Source: Limnomonas spitsbergensis
Lineage: Eukaryota > Chlorophyta > Chlorophyceae > Chlamydomonadales
Direction of reading: 5' to 3'
Assembly (NCBI GenBank): GCA_037349105.1
Contig: JAYJMM010000071.1
Coordinates: 1,240,001 to 1,304,000 of the forward strand
Length of the DNA stretch: 64,000 nt
In this document: one piece after another, positions 30,116 through 40,799 of the stretch
Layout: each line of letters begins with the position of its first letter
How positions within the stretch are numbered: the first letter of the stretch is position 1
Made by a program: the position numbers and the translations under genes
Notes under the pieces: model-generated
The model's input: only the letters and a program-made list of their open reading frames with translations
What the model was told of the DNA's origin: nothing
Database searches by the model: none

Positions 30116-32439
30116 GGGTTGGCCCTGCTCCGGCCCTGGACTGCTCCGGCCCTAGACTGCTCCAGCCCTGGACTGCTCCAGCCCTAGACTGCTCCAGCCC
30201 AGGACTGCTCCAGCCCTGGACTGCTCCAGCCCTGGACTGCTCCAGCCCTAGACTGCTCCAGCCCTAGACTGCTCCAGCCCTGGACTGCTCCGGCCCTGGA
30301 CTGCTCCAACCCTGGACTGCTCCAGCCCTGGACTGCTCCAACCCTGGACTGCTCCAGCCCTGGACTGCTCCAGCCCTGGACTGCTCCAGCCATGGATTGC
30401 TCCTGCCCTGGACTGCTCCAACCCTGGACTGCTCCAGCCCTGGACTGAACCAGCCCTGGACTGATCCAGCCCTGGACTGATCCAGCCCTTGACTGCTCCA
30501 GCCCTGGACTGCTCCAGCCCTAGACTGCACCAGCCATGGATTGCTCCTGCCCTGGACTGCTCCAGCCCTGGACTGCTCCAACCCTGGACTGCTCCAGCCC
30601 TAAACTGCTCCAGCCCTAGACTGCTCCAACCCTGGACTGCTCCAGCCCTGGACTGCTCCAGCCCTGGACTGCTCCGGCCCTGGACTGATCCAGCCCTGGA
30701 CTGCTCCAGCCCTGGAATGCTCCAGCCCTGGACTGCTCCAGCCTTGGACATATCCAGCCATGGATTGCTCTTGCCCTGGACTGATCCAGCCCTGGACTGC
30801 TCCAGCCCTGCACTGATCCAGCCCTAGACTGCTCCAGCCCTGGACTGCTCCAGCCCTGGACTGCTCCGGCCCTGGACTGCTCCAACCCTGGACTGCTCCA
30901 GCCCTGGACTGCTCCAACCCTGGACTGCTCCAGCCCTGGACTGCTCCAGCCCTGGACTCCTCCAGCCATGGATTGCTCCTGCCCTGGACTGCTCCAGCCC
31001 TGGACTGCTCCAGCCCTAGACAACTCCAGCCCTGGACTGCTCCAGCCCTGGACTGCTCCAACCATGGACTGCTCCGGCCCTGGACTGCTCCAACCCTGGA
31101 CTGATCCAGCCCTGGACTGCTCCAGCCCTGGTCTGCTCCAGCCCTGGACTACTGCAGCCCTGGACTGCTCCAACCCTGGACTGCTCCGGCCCTGGATTGC
31201 TCCGGCCCTGGACAACTCCAGCCCTGGACTGCTCCGGCCGTGGACTGCTCCAACCATGGACTGCTCCAGCCCTGGACTGCTCCAACCCTGGACAGATCCA
31301 GCCCTGGACTGCTCCAGCCCTGGTCTGCTCCAGCCCTGGACTACTGCAGCCCTAGACTGCTCCAGCCCTGCACTGCTCCGGCCCTGGATTGCTCCGGCCC
31401 TGGACAACTCCAGCCCTGGACTGCTCCGGCCGTGGACTGCTCCAGCCATGGAATGCTCCAGCCCTGGACTGCTCCAACCCTGGACTGCTCCAGCCCTGGA
31501 CTGCTCCAGCCCTAGACCCCAGCCCTGGACTGCACCAGCCCTGGACTGCGACAGCCCTGGACTGCTCCAGCCCTGGACTGCTCCAGCGCATGAATGCTCC
31601 GGCCCTAGACTGCTCCAGCCTTGGACTGCTCCAGCCCTGGACTGCTCCAGCCCTAGACTGCTGCAGCCCTGGACTGCTCCAACCCTGGACAGCTCCTGCC
31701 CTGGACTGCTCCTGCCCTGGACTGCTCCAGCCTTGGACTGCTCCAGCCCTGTACTGACCCAGCCTTGGACTGTTTCAGCCCTGGACTGTTCCAGCCTTGG
31801 ACTGTTCCAGCCCTGGACTGATCCAGCCCTGGACTCGTCCAGCCCTGGACTGCTCCAGCCCTGGACTGCTCCAGCCTTGGACTGCTCCAGCCCTGGACTG
31901 CTCCAGCCCTGGACTGCTCCAACCCTGGACTGCTCCAGCCCTAGACTGCTCCAGCCTTGGACTGCTCCAGCCCTAGACTGCACCGGCCCTGGACTGCTCC
32001 AGCCCTTGACTGCTCCAGCCCTGGACTGCTCCAGCCCTAGACTGCTCCAGCCCTGGACTGCTCCAGCCCTGGACTGCTCCAGCCCTGGACTGCTCCAGCC
32101 CTGGACTGCTCCAGCCCTGGACTGCTCCAGCCCTGGACTGCTCCAGCCCTGGACTGCTCCAGCCCTGGACTGCTCCAGCCCTGGACTGATCCAGCCTTGG
32201 ACTGCTCCAGCCCTGGATTGATCCAGCCTTGGACTGCTCCAGCCCTGGACTGCTCCCACCCTGGACTGATCCAGCCTTGGACTGCTCCAGCCCTGGACTG
32301 ATCTAGCCTTGGACTGCTCCAGCCCTGGACTGCTCCAGCCCTGGACTGCTCCAGCCCTGGACTGCTCCAGCCCTGGACTGCTCCAGCCTTGGACTGCTCC
32401 AGCCCTGGACTGCTCCAGCCCTGGACTGCTCCAGCCCTG

Positions 32440-33703
32440 GACTGCTCCAGCCCTGGACTGCTCCAGCCCTGGACTGCTCCAGCCCTGGACTGCTCCAGCC
32501 CTGGACTGCTCCAGCCCTGGACTGCTCCAGCCCTGGACTGCTCCAGCCCTGGACTGCTCCAGCCCTGGACTGATCCAGCCTTGGACTGCTCCAGCCCTGG
32601 ACTGATCTAGCCTTGGACTGCTCCAGCCCTGGACTGCTCCAGCCCTAGACTGCTCCAGCCCTGGACTGCTCCAGCCCTGGACTGATCCAGCCTTGGACTG
32701 CTCCAGCCCTGGACTGCTCCAGCCCTGGACTGATCCAGCCCTAGACTGCTCCAGCCCTGGACTGCTCCAGCCCTGGACTGCTCCAGCCCTGGACTGATCC
32801 AGCCTTGGACTGCTCCAGCCCTGGAATGACCTAGCCTTGGACTGCTCCAGCCCTGGACTGCTCCAGCCTTGGACTGCTCCGGCCCTGGACTGCTCCAGCC
32901 CTGGACTGCTCCAGCCCTGGACTGCTCCAGCCTTGGACTGATCCAGCCTTGGACTGATCCAGCCCTGGACTGATCCAGCCCTGGACTGCTCCAGCCTTGG
33001 ACTGATCCAGCCTGGACTGATCCAGCCCTGGACTGCTCCAGCCCTTGACTGCTCCAGCCCTGGACTGCTCCAGCCCTGGACTGCTCCAGCCTTGGACTGA
33101 TCCAGCCTTGGACTCATACAGCCCTGGACTGCTCTAGCCCTGGACTGATCCAGCCCTGGACTGATCCAGCCTTGGACTGCTCCAGCCTTGGACTGATCCA
33201 CCCCTGGACTGCTCCAGCCCTGGACTGCTCCAGCATTGGACTGATCCAGCCTTGGACTGCTCCAGCCCAGGACTGATCCAGCCCTGGACTGATCCAGCCC
33301 TAGACTGCACCGGCCCAGGACTGCGACAACCCTGGACTGCTCCAGCCCTGGACTGCTCCAGCCCTGGACTGCTCCAGCCCTGGACTGCTCCAGCCCTGGA
33401 CTGCTCCAGCCATGGATTGCTCCTGCCTTGGACTGCTCCAACCCTGGATTGCTCCAGCCCTCGTTTGCTCCAGCCCTAGACTACTCCAGCCCTGGACTGC
33501 TCCAGCCCTGCACTGCTCCGGCCCTGGACTGCTCCAGCCCTGGACAACTCCAGCTCTGGACTGCTCCAGCCCTGGACTGCTCCAGCCATGGAATGCTCCA
33601 GCCCTGGACTGCTCCGGCCCTGGAATACTCCAGCCCTGGACTGCTCCGGCCCTGGACTGCTCCAGCCCTGGAATACTCCAGCCCTGGACTGATCCAGCCC
33701 TGG
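32440..33703 (+). repeat. 1,263-bp duplication in satellite B, copy 1
   Basis: Rare variants such as CTGATCTAG (32602) recur 1,263 bp downstream (33865). The left border is blurred because it lies in uniform consensus units. Confidence 0.85.
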
Positions 33704-34973
33704 ACTGCTCCAGCCCTGGACTGCTCCAGCCCTGGACTGCTCCAGCCCTGGACTGCTCCAGCCCTGGACTGCTCCAGCCCTGGACTGCTCCAGCCCTGGA
33801 CTGCTCCAGCCCTGGACTGCTCCAGCCCTGGACTGATCCAGCCTTGGACTGCTCCAGCCCTGGACTGATCTAGCCTTGGACTGCTCCAGCCCTGGACTGC
33901 TCCAGCCCTAGACTGCTCCAGCCCTGGACTGCTCCAGCCCTGGACTGATCCAGCCTTGGACTGCTCCAGCCCTGGACTGCTCCAGCCCTGGACTGATCCA
34001 GCCCTAGACTGCTCCAGCCCTGGACTGCTCCAGCCCTGGACTGCTCCAGCCCTGGACTGATCCAGCCTTGGACTGCTCCAGCCCTGGAATGACCTAGCCT
34101 TGGACTGCTCCAGCCCTGGACTGCTCCAGCCTTGGACTGCTCCGGCCCTGGACTGCTCCAGCCCTGGACTGCTCCAGCCCTGGACTGCTCCAGCCTTGGA
34201 CTGATCCAGCCTTGGACTGATCCAGCCCTGGACTGATCCAGCCCTGGACTGCTCCAGCCTTGGACTGATCCAGCCTGGACTGATCCAGCCCTGGACTGCT
34301 CCAGCCCTTGACTGCTCCAGCCCTGGACTGCTCCAGCCCTGGACTGCTCCAGCCTTGGACTGATCCAGCCTTGGACTCATACAGCCCTGGACTGCTCTAG
34401 CCCTGGACTGATCCAGCCCTGGACTGATCCAGCCTTGGACTGCTCCAGCCTTGGACTGATCCACCCCTGGACTGCTCCAGCCCTGGACTGCTCCAGCATT
34501 GGACTGATCCAGCCTTGGACTGCTCCAGCCCAGGACTGATCCAGCCCTGGACTGATCCAGCCCTAGACTGCACCGGCCCAGGACTGCGACAACCCTGGAC
34601 TGCTCCAGCCCTGGACTGCTCCAGCCCTGGACTGCTCCAGCCCTGGACTGCTCCAGCCCTGGACTGCTCCAGCCATGGATTGCTCCTGCCTTGGACTGCT
34701 CCAACCCTGGATTGCTCCAGCCCTCGTTTGCTCCAGCCCTAGACTACTCCAGCCCTGGACTGCTCCAGCCCTGCACTGCTCCGGCCCTGGACTGCTCCAG
34801 CCCTGGACAACTCCAGCTCTGGACTGCTCCAGCCCTGGACTGCTCCAGCCATGGAATGCTCCAGCCCTGGACTGCTCCGGCCCTGGAATACTCCAGCCCT
34901 GGACTGCTCCGGCCCTGGACTGCTCCAGCCCTGGAATACTCCAGCCCTGGACTGATCCAGCCCTGGACTGATC
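33704..34973 (+). repeat. 1,263-bp duplication in satellite B, copy 2
   Basis: Second tandem copy. The variant order, including the single CTCGTTTGCTCC (33469 and 34732), is preserved. Identity ends at about 34974, where CTGATCCAGCCCAGG replaces CTGCTCCAGCCCTGG. Confidence 0.85.
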
Positions 34974-36212
34974 CAGCCCAGGACTGCTCCGGCCCTGGAC
35001 TGCTCCAGCCCAGGACTGATCCAGCCCTGGACTGCTCCAGCCCTAGACTGATCCAGCCCTGGACTGATCCAGCCCTGGACTGCTCCGGCCATGGACTGCT
35101 CCAGCTTCGGACTGATCCAGCTCTGGACTGCTCCAGCTCTGGACTGATCCAGCCCTGGACTGATCCAGCCTTGGACTGTTCCAGCCCTGGACTGATCCAG
35201 CCCTGGACTGATCCAGCCCTGGAGTCATCCAGCCCAAGACTGCTCCAGCCCTGGACTGCTCCAGCCGTGGACTGCTCCAGCCCTGGACTGCTCCGGCCCT
35301 GGACTGCTCCTGCCCTGGACTGATCTAGCCCTGGACTGATCCAGCCTTGGACTGCTCCAGCCTGGACTGATCCAGCCTTGGACTGATCCAACCCTGGACT
35401 GCTCCAGCCCTGGACTGCTCCAGCCCTGGACTGCTCCAGCCCTGGACTGCTCCAGCCTTGGACTGATCCAGCTTTGGACTGATCCAGCCCTGGACTGATC
35501 CAGCCCTGGACTGCTCCAGCCCTGGACTGCTCCAGCCCTGGAATGCTCCAGCCTTGGACATCTCCAGCCCCGGACTGCTCCGGCCCTGGACTGCTCCTGC
35601 CCTAGACTGATCCAGCCCTGGACTGCTCCGGCCCTGAACTGCTCCAGTCCTGGACTGATCCAGCCCTGGACTGCGACAGCCCTGGACTGCTCCAGCCCTG
35701 GACTGCTCCAGCCCTGGACTGCTCCAGCCCTGGACTGCTCCAGCCTTGGACTGATCCAGCCTTGGACTGATCCAGCCCTGGACTGATCCAGCCCTGGACT
35801 GCTCCAGCCTTGGACTGATCCAGCCTTGGACTGATCCTGCCCTGGACTGCTCCAGCCCTGGACTGCTCCAGCCCTAGACTGCACCGGCCCTGGTCTGCTC
35901 CAGCCCTGGACTGCTCCAGCCTTGGACTACTCCAGCCCTAGACTGCTCCAGCCCTAGACTGCTCCAGCCATGGATTGCTCCGGCCCTGGACTGCTCAAGC
36001 CCTGGACTGCTCTGGCCCTGGACTGCTCTGGCCCTGGACTGCCCCGGCCCTGGACTGCTCCGGCCCTGGACTGCCCCGGCCCTGGACTGCTCTGGCCCTG
36101 AACTGCTCCGGCCCTGGACTGCTCCAGCCCTGGACTGCTTCAGCCCTGGACTGCTCCGGCCCTGGACTGCTCTGGCCTGGACATCCAGCCCTAAACTGCT
36201 CCGACCAGTTAA

Positions 36213-36390
36213 ATGTGGGGCAGGTGTGCAGCCGGGTTTACGGTATTAAGGTCAAATAATCCATATATCCTAAACAAGGGGGCTGGGTGTGCGTCCTGGC
36301 TGGTGCTTGCGCTGGTGTCGGCGTCCTTATCTGGGGCTGCCGGCTGAGGCAGCAAGCCCGGCCGCCCGCTGCTGCCTGCTTGCCCGGGTT
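36213..36390. other. Unique spacer after satellite B
   Basis: Short non-repetitive stretch. No gene is recognised. Confidence 0.4.
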
Positions 36391-37030
36391 CAGATTAAGT
36401 TGCAGATAGGTATAGATGACTTGCAGCCGCCGTCGTAGCTGCTTCGACCACCGCAGCCATAGTGCCGCCCCGATGGCCTACCCTTCTTTATATTTAGTTA
36501 AAGATAGGGGAAGACGAGATGCAGCGGCCTCTGCCATTGCTGATGCTGATGCCAGTTCCGCTGCGGCAGTGCCGCCTTCCTGCCGTCGTTTATGTATAGT
36601 TTTGGGACGGGCTAGATGAAATGCTGTCGCTGCCGCTGTCGCCGCCACCACCTCGACAGCCAAGGTGCCACCTTTCTGCTTAAGTTCGGATTTAGTTTTA
36701 GATAGGGCTAGGCGAGATGCAGCCGCCTACGCCATCACCGCGGCTGCCATTGCGGCCCACCCGCCATGGTCCAGATTAAGCTATAGAAAGGGCTAGAGCT
36801 ACCGCTGCCGCCGCCACCACTCCAGCCAGCGTCGCCTGATGGGGCAGCAAGCACAGGGGGCAGCTGCCGCCTGCCTGCCCTAATTCTGTTACAGACAGGG
36901 CTAGACGAGATGCAGCCGCCTTCGCCACCGCCAACGCTGCTGCCAGGGCAGCCGCCACATTGCGGCTTGCCTGCCCTAGTTCCGCTGTAGTTATAGACAA
37001 GGCTAGAGCTCGGTTGCCAGCGCCGCTGCT
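36391..37030 (+). repeat. Degenerate repeat of about 100 bp (about 7 units), GCC-rich
   Basis: A diverged motif of the form GGCTAGACGAGATGCAGCCGCC recurs near 36412, 36513, 36612, 36709, 36793, 36901 and 37003, at spacings of 84-108 bp. Each copy is preceded by a TTAG- or TTAC-containing AT-richer word and followed by a GCC/GCT-rich run. Units are so diverged that the periodicity is easy to miss. Small Ala-rich open frames here are composition effects. Confidence 0.65.
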
Positions 37031-37195
37031 GCTGCGGCCGCTTGCCTACACTCAAAAGGGTTGCACGCCGGCAGCGGCAGCGGCGGCGGCGGGGCTGGCA
37101 GCAGACGCGGTGATGGCAGTGGAGGCGTCTCAGCCTGAACCCTGTTAGCATACCTTCTGAGACGGTCTGCCAATACAGGGCACAATTCCTCATAC
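37031..37195. other. GC-rich transition sequence
   Basis: Contains a GGCAGCGGCAGCGGCGGCGG trinucleotide-type run near 37069-37090, then a short CTCATACTCCTCATACTTCC repeat near 37189-37215. No gene is supported. Confidence 0.45.
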
Positions 37196-37770
37196 TCCTC
37201 ATACTTCCTCATACTCAGGGGTTACAGGTTTCGGTTGTACGATCTGGCCTCTGTTTCTGCTCCCAGTTTTAGGGTTTCGAATTTGGCTGCTGTTTCTGGT
37301 CCCTGGTTGATGGTGGCAGAGGGTCTGAGTGACCCTGCTGATGTTTCGCCCACAATGATGGTGCCCCGCAGGGTTCCGGCTGATCCAGGCAGGGCCAGCT
37401 ACTCTAGCCATTCGTCTGCCTCCAGGCTGAGATATTTGGGGTTAAATACAGTATGACCTCTGTGTCTGCTCACCGGTTTAGGGTTCAGGGTTTAGGGCTT
37501 ACTATGACGTGGCTGATGTTTCTGCTTCCAGGGTTAAGGGATCAGATTCTGGCCGCTGTTGCTGCTCCTCGGTTTACGGTAAATAGTTTAGGATCTGGTT
37601 TCCTTGTCCAGGGTTAGTTTGCCAATGGTCCGGGCAGGGCCAGCCGCCAGCTGATATAGCCGCTATACCTGCATCCAGGGTTGATGTAGTAGGGTTTACA
37701 GTCTGGCCTTTGCTTCTATTCACCGGTTCCGGTTCTAGGGTTAAGCATCTGGCCGCTGTTTCTGGTTCCA
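37196..37770 (+). repeat. Diverged left edge of satellite C
   Basis: Words typical of satellite C (CTGCTGTTTCTG, TTTAGGGTT) occur without a strict period. Two decayed copies of the 205-bp interspersed block are visible: a moderately diverged one at about 37588-37740 (GGGCAGGGCCAGCCGCCAGC) and a more diverged one at about 37360-37480 (GGCAGGGCCAGCTACTC, then GACCTCTGTGTCTGCTCACC). Confidence 0.7.
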
Positions 37771-37975
37771 GGGTTTGGGATTTAGGATCTGGCCGGTACC
37801 GTACTGCTGATCCCTGGTTTAGGTTGAATGGTTTAGGATCTGGTTTTTGCTGTCCAGTGTAAGTTTGCCAATGGCCCGGGCGGAGCCAGCCGCCAGCTGA
37901 TCTCGCCGCTGTCTCTGCATCCAGGATGAAGAGTTAAGAATTTACAGTCTGGCCTCTGCATCTATTTTCCGGTTC
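37771..37975 (+). repeat. Interspersed 205-bp block, copy 1
   Basis: Non-satellite block starting GGGTTTGGGATTTAGGATC, containing GGCCGGTACCGTACTGC and GGCGGAGCCAGCCGCC, and ending TATTTTCCGGTTCAGG. First well-preserved copy. Confidence 0.9.
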
Positions 37976-40799
37976 AGGTTTTAGGGTTAAGCATCTGGCT
38001 GCTGTGTCTGCTTCCAGGTTTTAGGGTTAAGCATCTGGCTGCTGTTTCTGCTTCCAGGTTTTAGGGTCAAGCATCTGGCTGTTGTTTCTGCTTCCAGGTT
38101 TAGGGTTAACCATCTGGCTGCTGTTTCTGATTCCAGGTTTTAGGTTTAAGCATCTGGCCGCTGTTTCTGCTTGCAGGTTTAGGGTTAAGCATCTGGCTGC
38201 TGTTTCTGCTTCCAGGTTTTAGGGTTAAGTATCTGGCCGCTGTTTGTGCTTCCAGGTTTTAGGTTTACGTATCTGGCCGCTGTTTCTGCATCCAGGTTTT
38301 AGGGTTAAGTATCTGGCCGCTGTTTGTGCTTCCAGGTTTTAGGGTTACGTATCTGGCCGCTGTTTCTGCTCCCAGGTTTAAGGGTTAAGCATCTGGCCGC
38401 TGTTTCTGCTTCCAGTCTTAGGGTTAAGCATCTGGCCGCTGTTTGTGCTTCCAGGTTTTAGGTTTACGTATCTGGCCGCTGTTTCTGCTACCAGGTTTTA
38501 GGGTTAAGCATCTGGCTGCTGTTTCTGCTTGCAGGTTTAGGGTTAAGCATCTGGCTGCTGTTTCTGCTTCCAGGTTTAAGGGTTAAGTATCTGGCCGCTG
38601 TTTCTGCTTCCAGGTTTTAGGGTTATGTATCTGGCCGCTGTTTCTGCTTCCAGGTTTTAGGGTAAAGTATCTGGCCGCTGTTTGTGCTTCCAGGTTTTAG
38701 GGTTAAGTATCTGGCCGCTGTTTCTGCTTCCAGTTTTAGGGTTAAGTATCTGGCCGATGTTTCAGCTTCCAGGTTATAGGGTTAAGCATCTGGCTGTTGT
38801 TTCTGCTTCCAGGTTTAGGGTTAAGCATCTGGCTGCTGTTTCTGCTTCCAGGTTTTAGGGGTAAGCATCTGGCTGCTGTGTCTGCTTCCAGGTTTTAGGG
38901 TTAAGCATCTGGCTGCTGTTTCTGCTTCCAGGTTTTAGGGTTAAGCATCTGGCTGTTGTTTCTGCTTCCAGGTTTAGGGTTAACCATCTGGCTGCTGTTT
39001 CTGATTCCAGGTTTTAGGTTTAAGCATCTGGCCGATGTTTCTGCTTGCAGGTTTAGGGTTCAGCATCTGGCTGCTGTTTCTGCTTCCAGGTTTTAGGGTT
39101 AAGTATCTGGCCGCTGTTTGTGCTTCCAGGTTTTAGGGTTACGTATCTGGCCGCTGTTTGTGCTTCCAGGTTTTAGGGTTACGTATCTGGCCGCTGTTTC
39201 TGCTTCCAGGTTTTAGGGTTAAGCATCTGGCTGCTGTTTCTGCTTCCAGGTTTTAGGTTTAAGCATCTGGCCGATGTTTCTGCTTGCAGGTTTAGGGTTA
39301 AGCATCTGGCTGCTGTTTCTGCTTCCAGGTTTTAGGTTAAGCTTCTGGCTGTTGTTTCTGCTTCCAGGTTAAGGGTTAACCATCTGGCTGCTGTTTCTGA
39401 TTCCAGGTTTTAGGTGTAAGCATCTGGCCGATGTTTCTGCTTCCAGGTTTAGGGTTAAGCATCTGGCTGCTGTTTCTGCTTCCAGGTTTTAGGGTTAAGT
39501 ATCTGGCCGCTGTTTGTGCTTCCAGGTTTTAGGGTTTCGTATCTGGCCGCTGTTTCTGCTTCCAGGTTTAAGGGTCAAGCATCAGGCTGTTGTTTCTGCT
39601 TCCAGGTTTAGGGTTAACCATCTGGCTGCTGTTTCTGATTCCAGGTTTTAGGTTTAAGCATCTAGCCGCTGTTTCTGCTTGCAGGTTTAGGGTTAAGCAT
39701 CTGGCTGCTGTTTCTGCTTCCAGGTTTTAGGGTTAAGTATCTGGCCGCTGTTTGTGCTTGCAGGTTTAGGGTTAAGCATCTGGCTGCTGTTTCTGCTTCC
39801 AGGTTTTAGGTTAAGCATCTGGCTGTTGTTTCTGCTTCCAGGTTTAGGGTTAACCATCTGGCTGCTGTTTCTGATTCCAGGTTTTAGGTTTAAGCATCTG
39901 GCCGATGTTTCTGCTTCCAGGTTTAGGGTTAAGCATCTGGCTGCTGTTTCTGCTTCCAGGTTTTAGGGTTAAGTATCTGGCCGCTGTTTGTGCTTCCAGG
40001 TTTTAGGGTTACGTATCTGGCCGCTGTTTCTGCTTCCAGGTTTTAGGGTCAAGCATCTGGCTGCTGTTTCTGCTTCCAGGTTTAGGGTTAACCATCTGGC
40101 TGCTGTTTCTGATTCCAGGTTTTAGGTTTAAGCATCTGGCCGCTGTTTCTGCTTGCAGGTTTAGGGTTAAGCATCTGGCTGCTGTTTCTGCTTCCAGGTT
40201 TTAGGGTTGAGTATCTGGCCGCTGTTTGTGCTTCCAGGTTTTAGGTTTACGTATCTGGCCGCTGTTTCTGCATCCAGGTTTTAGGGTTAAGTATCTGGCC
40301 GCTGTTTGTGCTTCCAGGTTTTAGGGTTACGTATCTGGCCGCTGTTTCTGCTCCCAGGTTTAAGGGTTAAGCATCTGGCCGCTGTTTCTGCTTCCAGTCT
40401 TAGGGTTAAGCATCTGGCCGCTGTTTGTGCTTCCAGGTTGTAGGGTTAAGCATCTGGCCGCTGTTTCTGCTACCAGGTTTTAGGGTTAAGCATCTGGCTG
40501 CTGTTTCTGCTTGCAGGTTTAGGGTTAACCATCTGGCTGCTGTTTCTGCTTCCAGGTTTTAGGGTTAAGTATCTGGCCGCTGTTTCTGCTTCCAGGTTTT
40601 AGGGTTATGTATCTGGCCGCTGTTTCTGCTTCCAGGTTTTAGGGTAAAGTATCTGGCCGCTGTTTGTGCTTCCAGGTTTTAGGGTTAAGTATCTGGCCGC
40701 TGTTTCTGCTTCCAGTTTTAGGGTTAAGTATCTGGCCGATGTTTCAGCTTCCAGGTTATAGGGTTAAGCATCTGGCTGTTGTTTCTGCTTCCAGGTTTA

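Larger units (their letters stand above)
30117..36212 (+). repeat. Satellite B (16-bp unit)
   Basis: About 380 head-to-tail units of CTGCTCCAGCCCTGGA with variants (CTGATCC, CCGGCCC, CCTTGGA, CATGGATTGCTCCTG). Units of 15 bp occur (for example near 33010). The stretches at about 32040-32190 and 32310-32570 are almost pure consensus. Edges are the most degenerate, especially 35960-36212, where CTGCTCTGGCC and CTGCCCCGG appear. The reverse unit lacks stop codons and 16 is 1 modulo 3, which produces a 941-codon minus-strand open frame (30616-33441, starting at TTG) of cycling AGAVQGWSSPGLEQSR. I do not regard it as a gene. Confidence 0.96.

Noticed and set aside
30616..33441. A 941-codon minus-strand open frame of repeating AGAVQGWSSPGLEQSR
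   Set aside because: It is satellite B read through a stop-free 16-bp unit. It starts at TTG, and the 16-residue period is just three 16-bp units.
1..37000. All three satellites having unit lengths of 1 modulo 3
   Set aside because: This explains the rotating frames, but with three families it is well within chance and implies no selection for coding.
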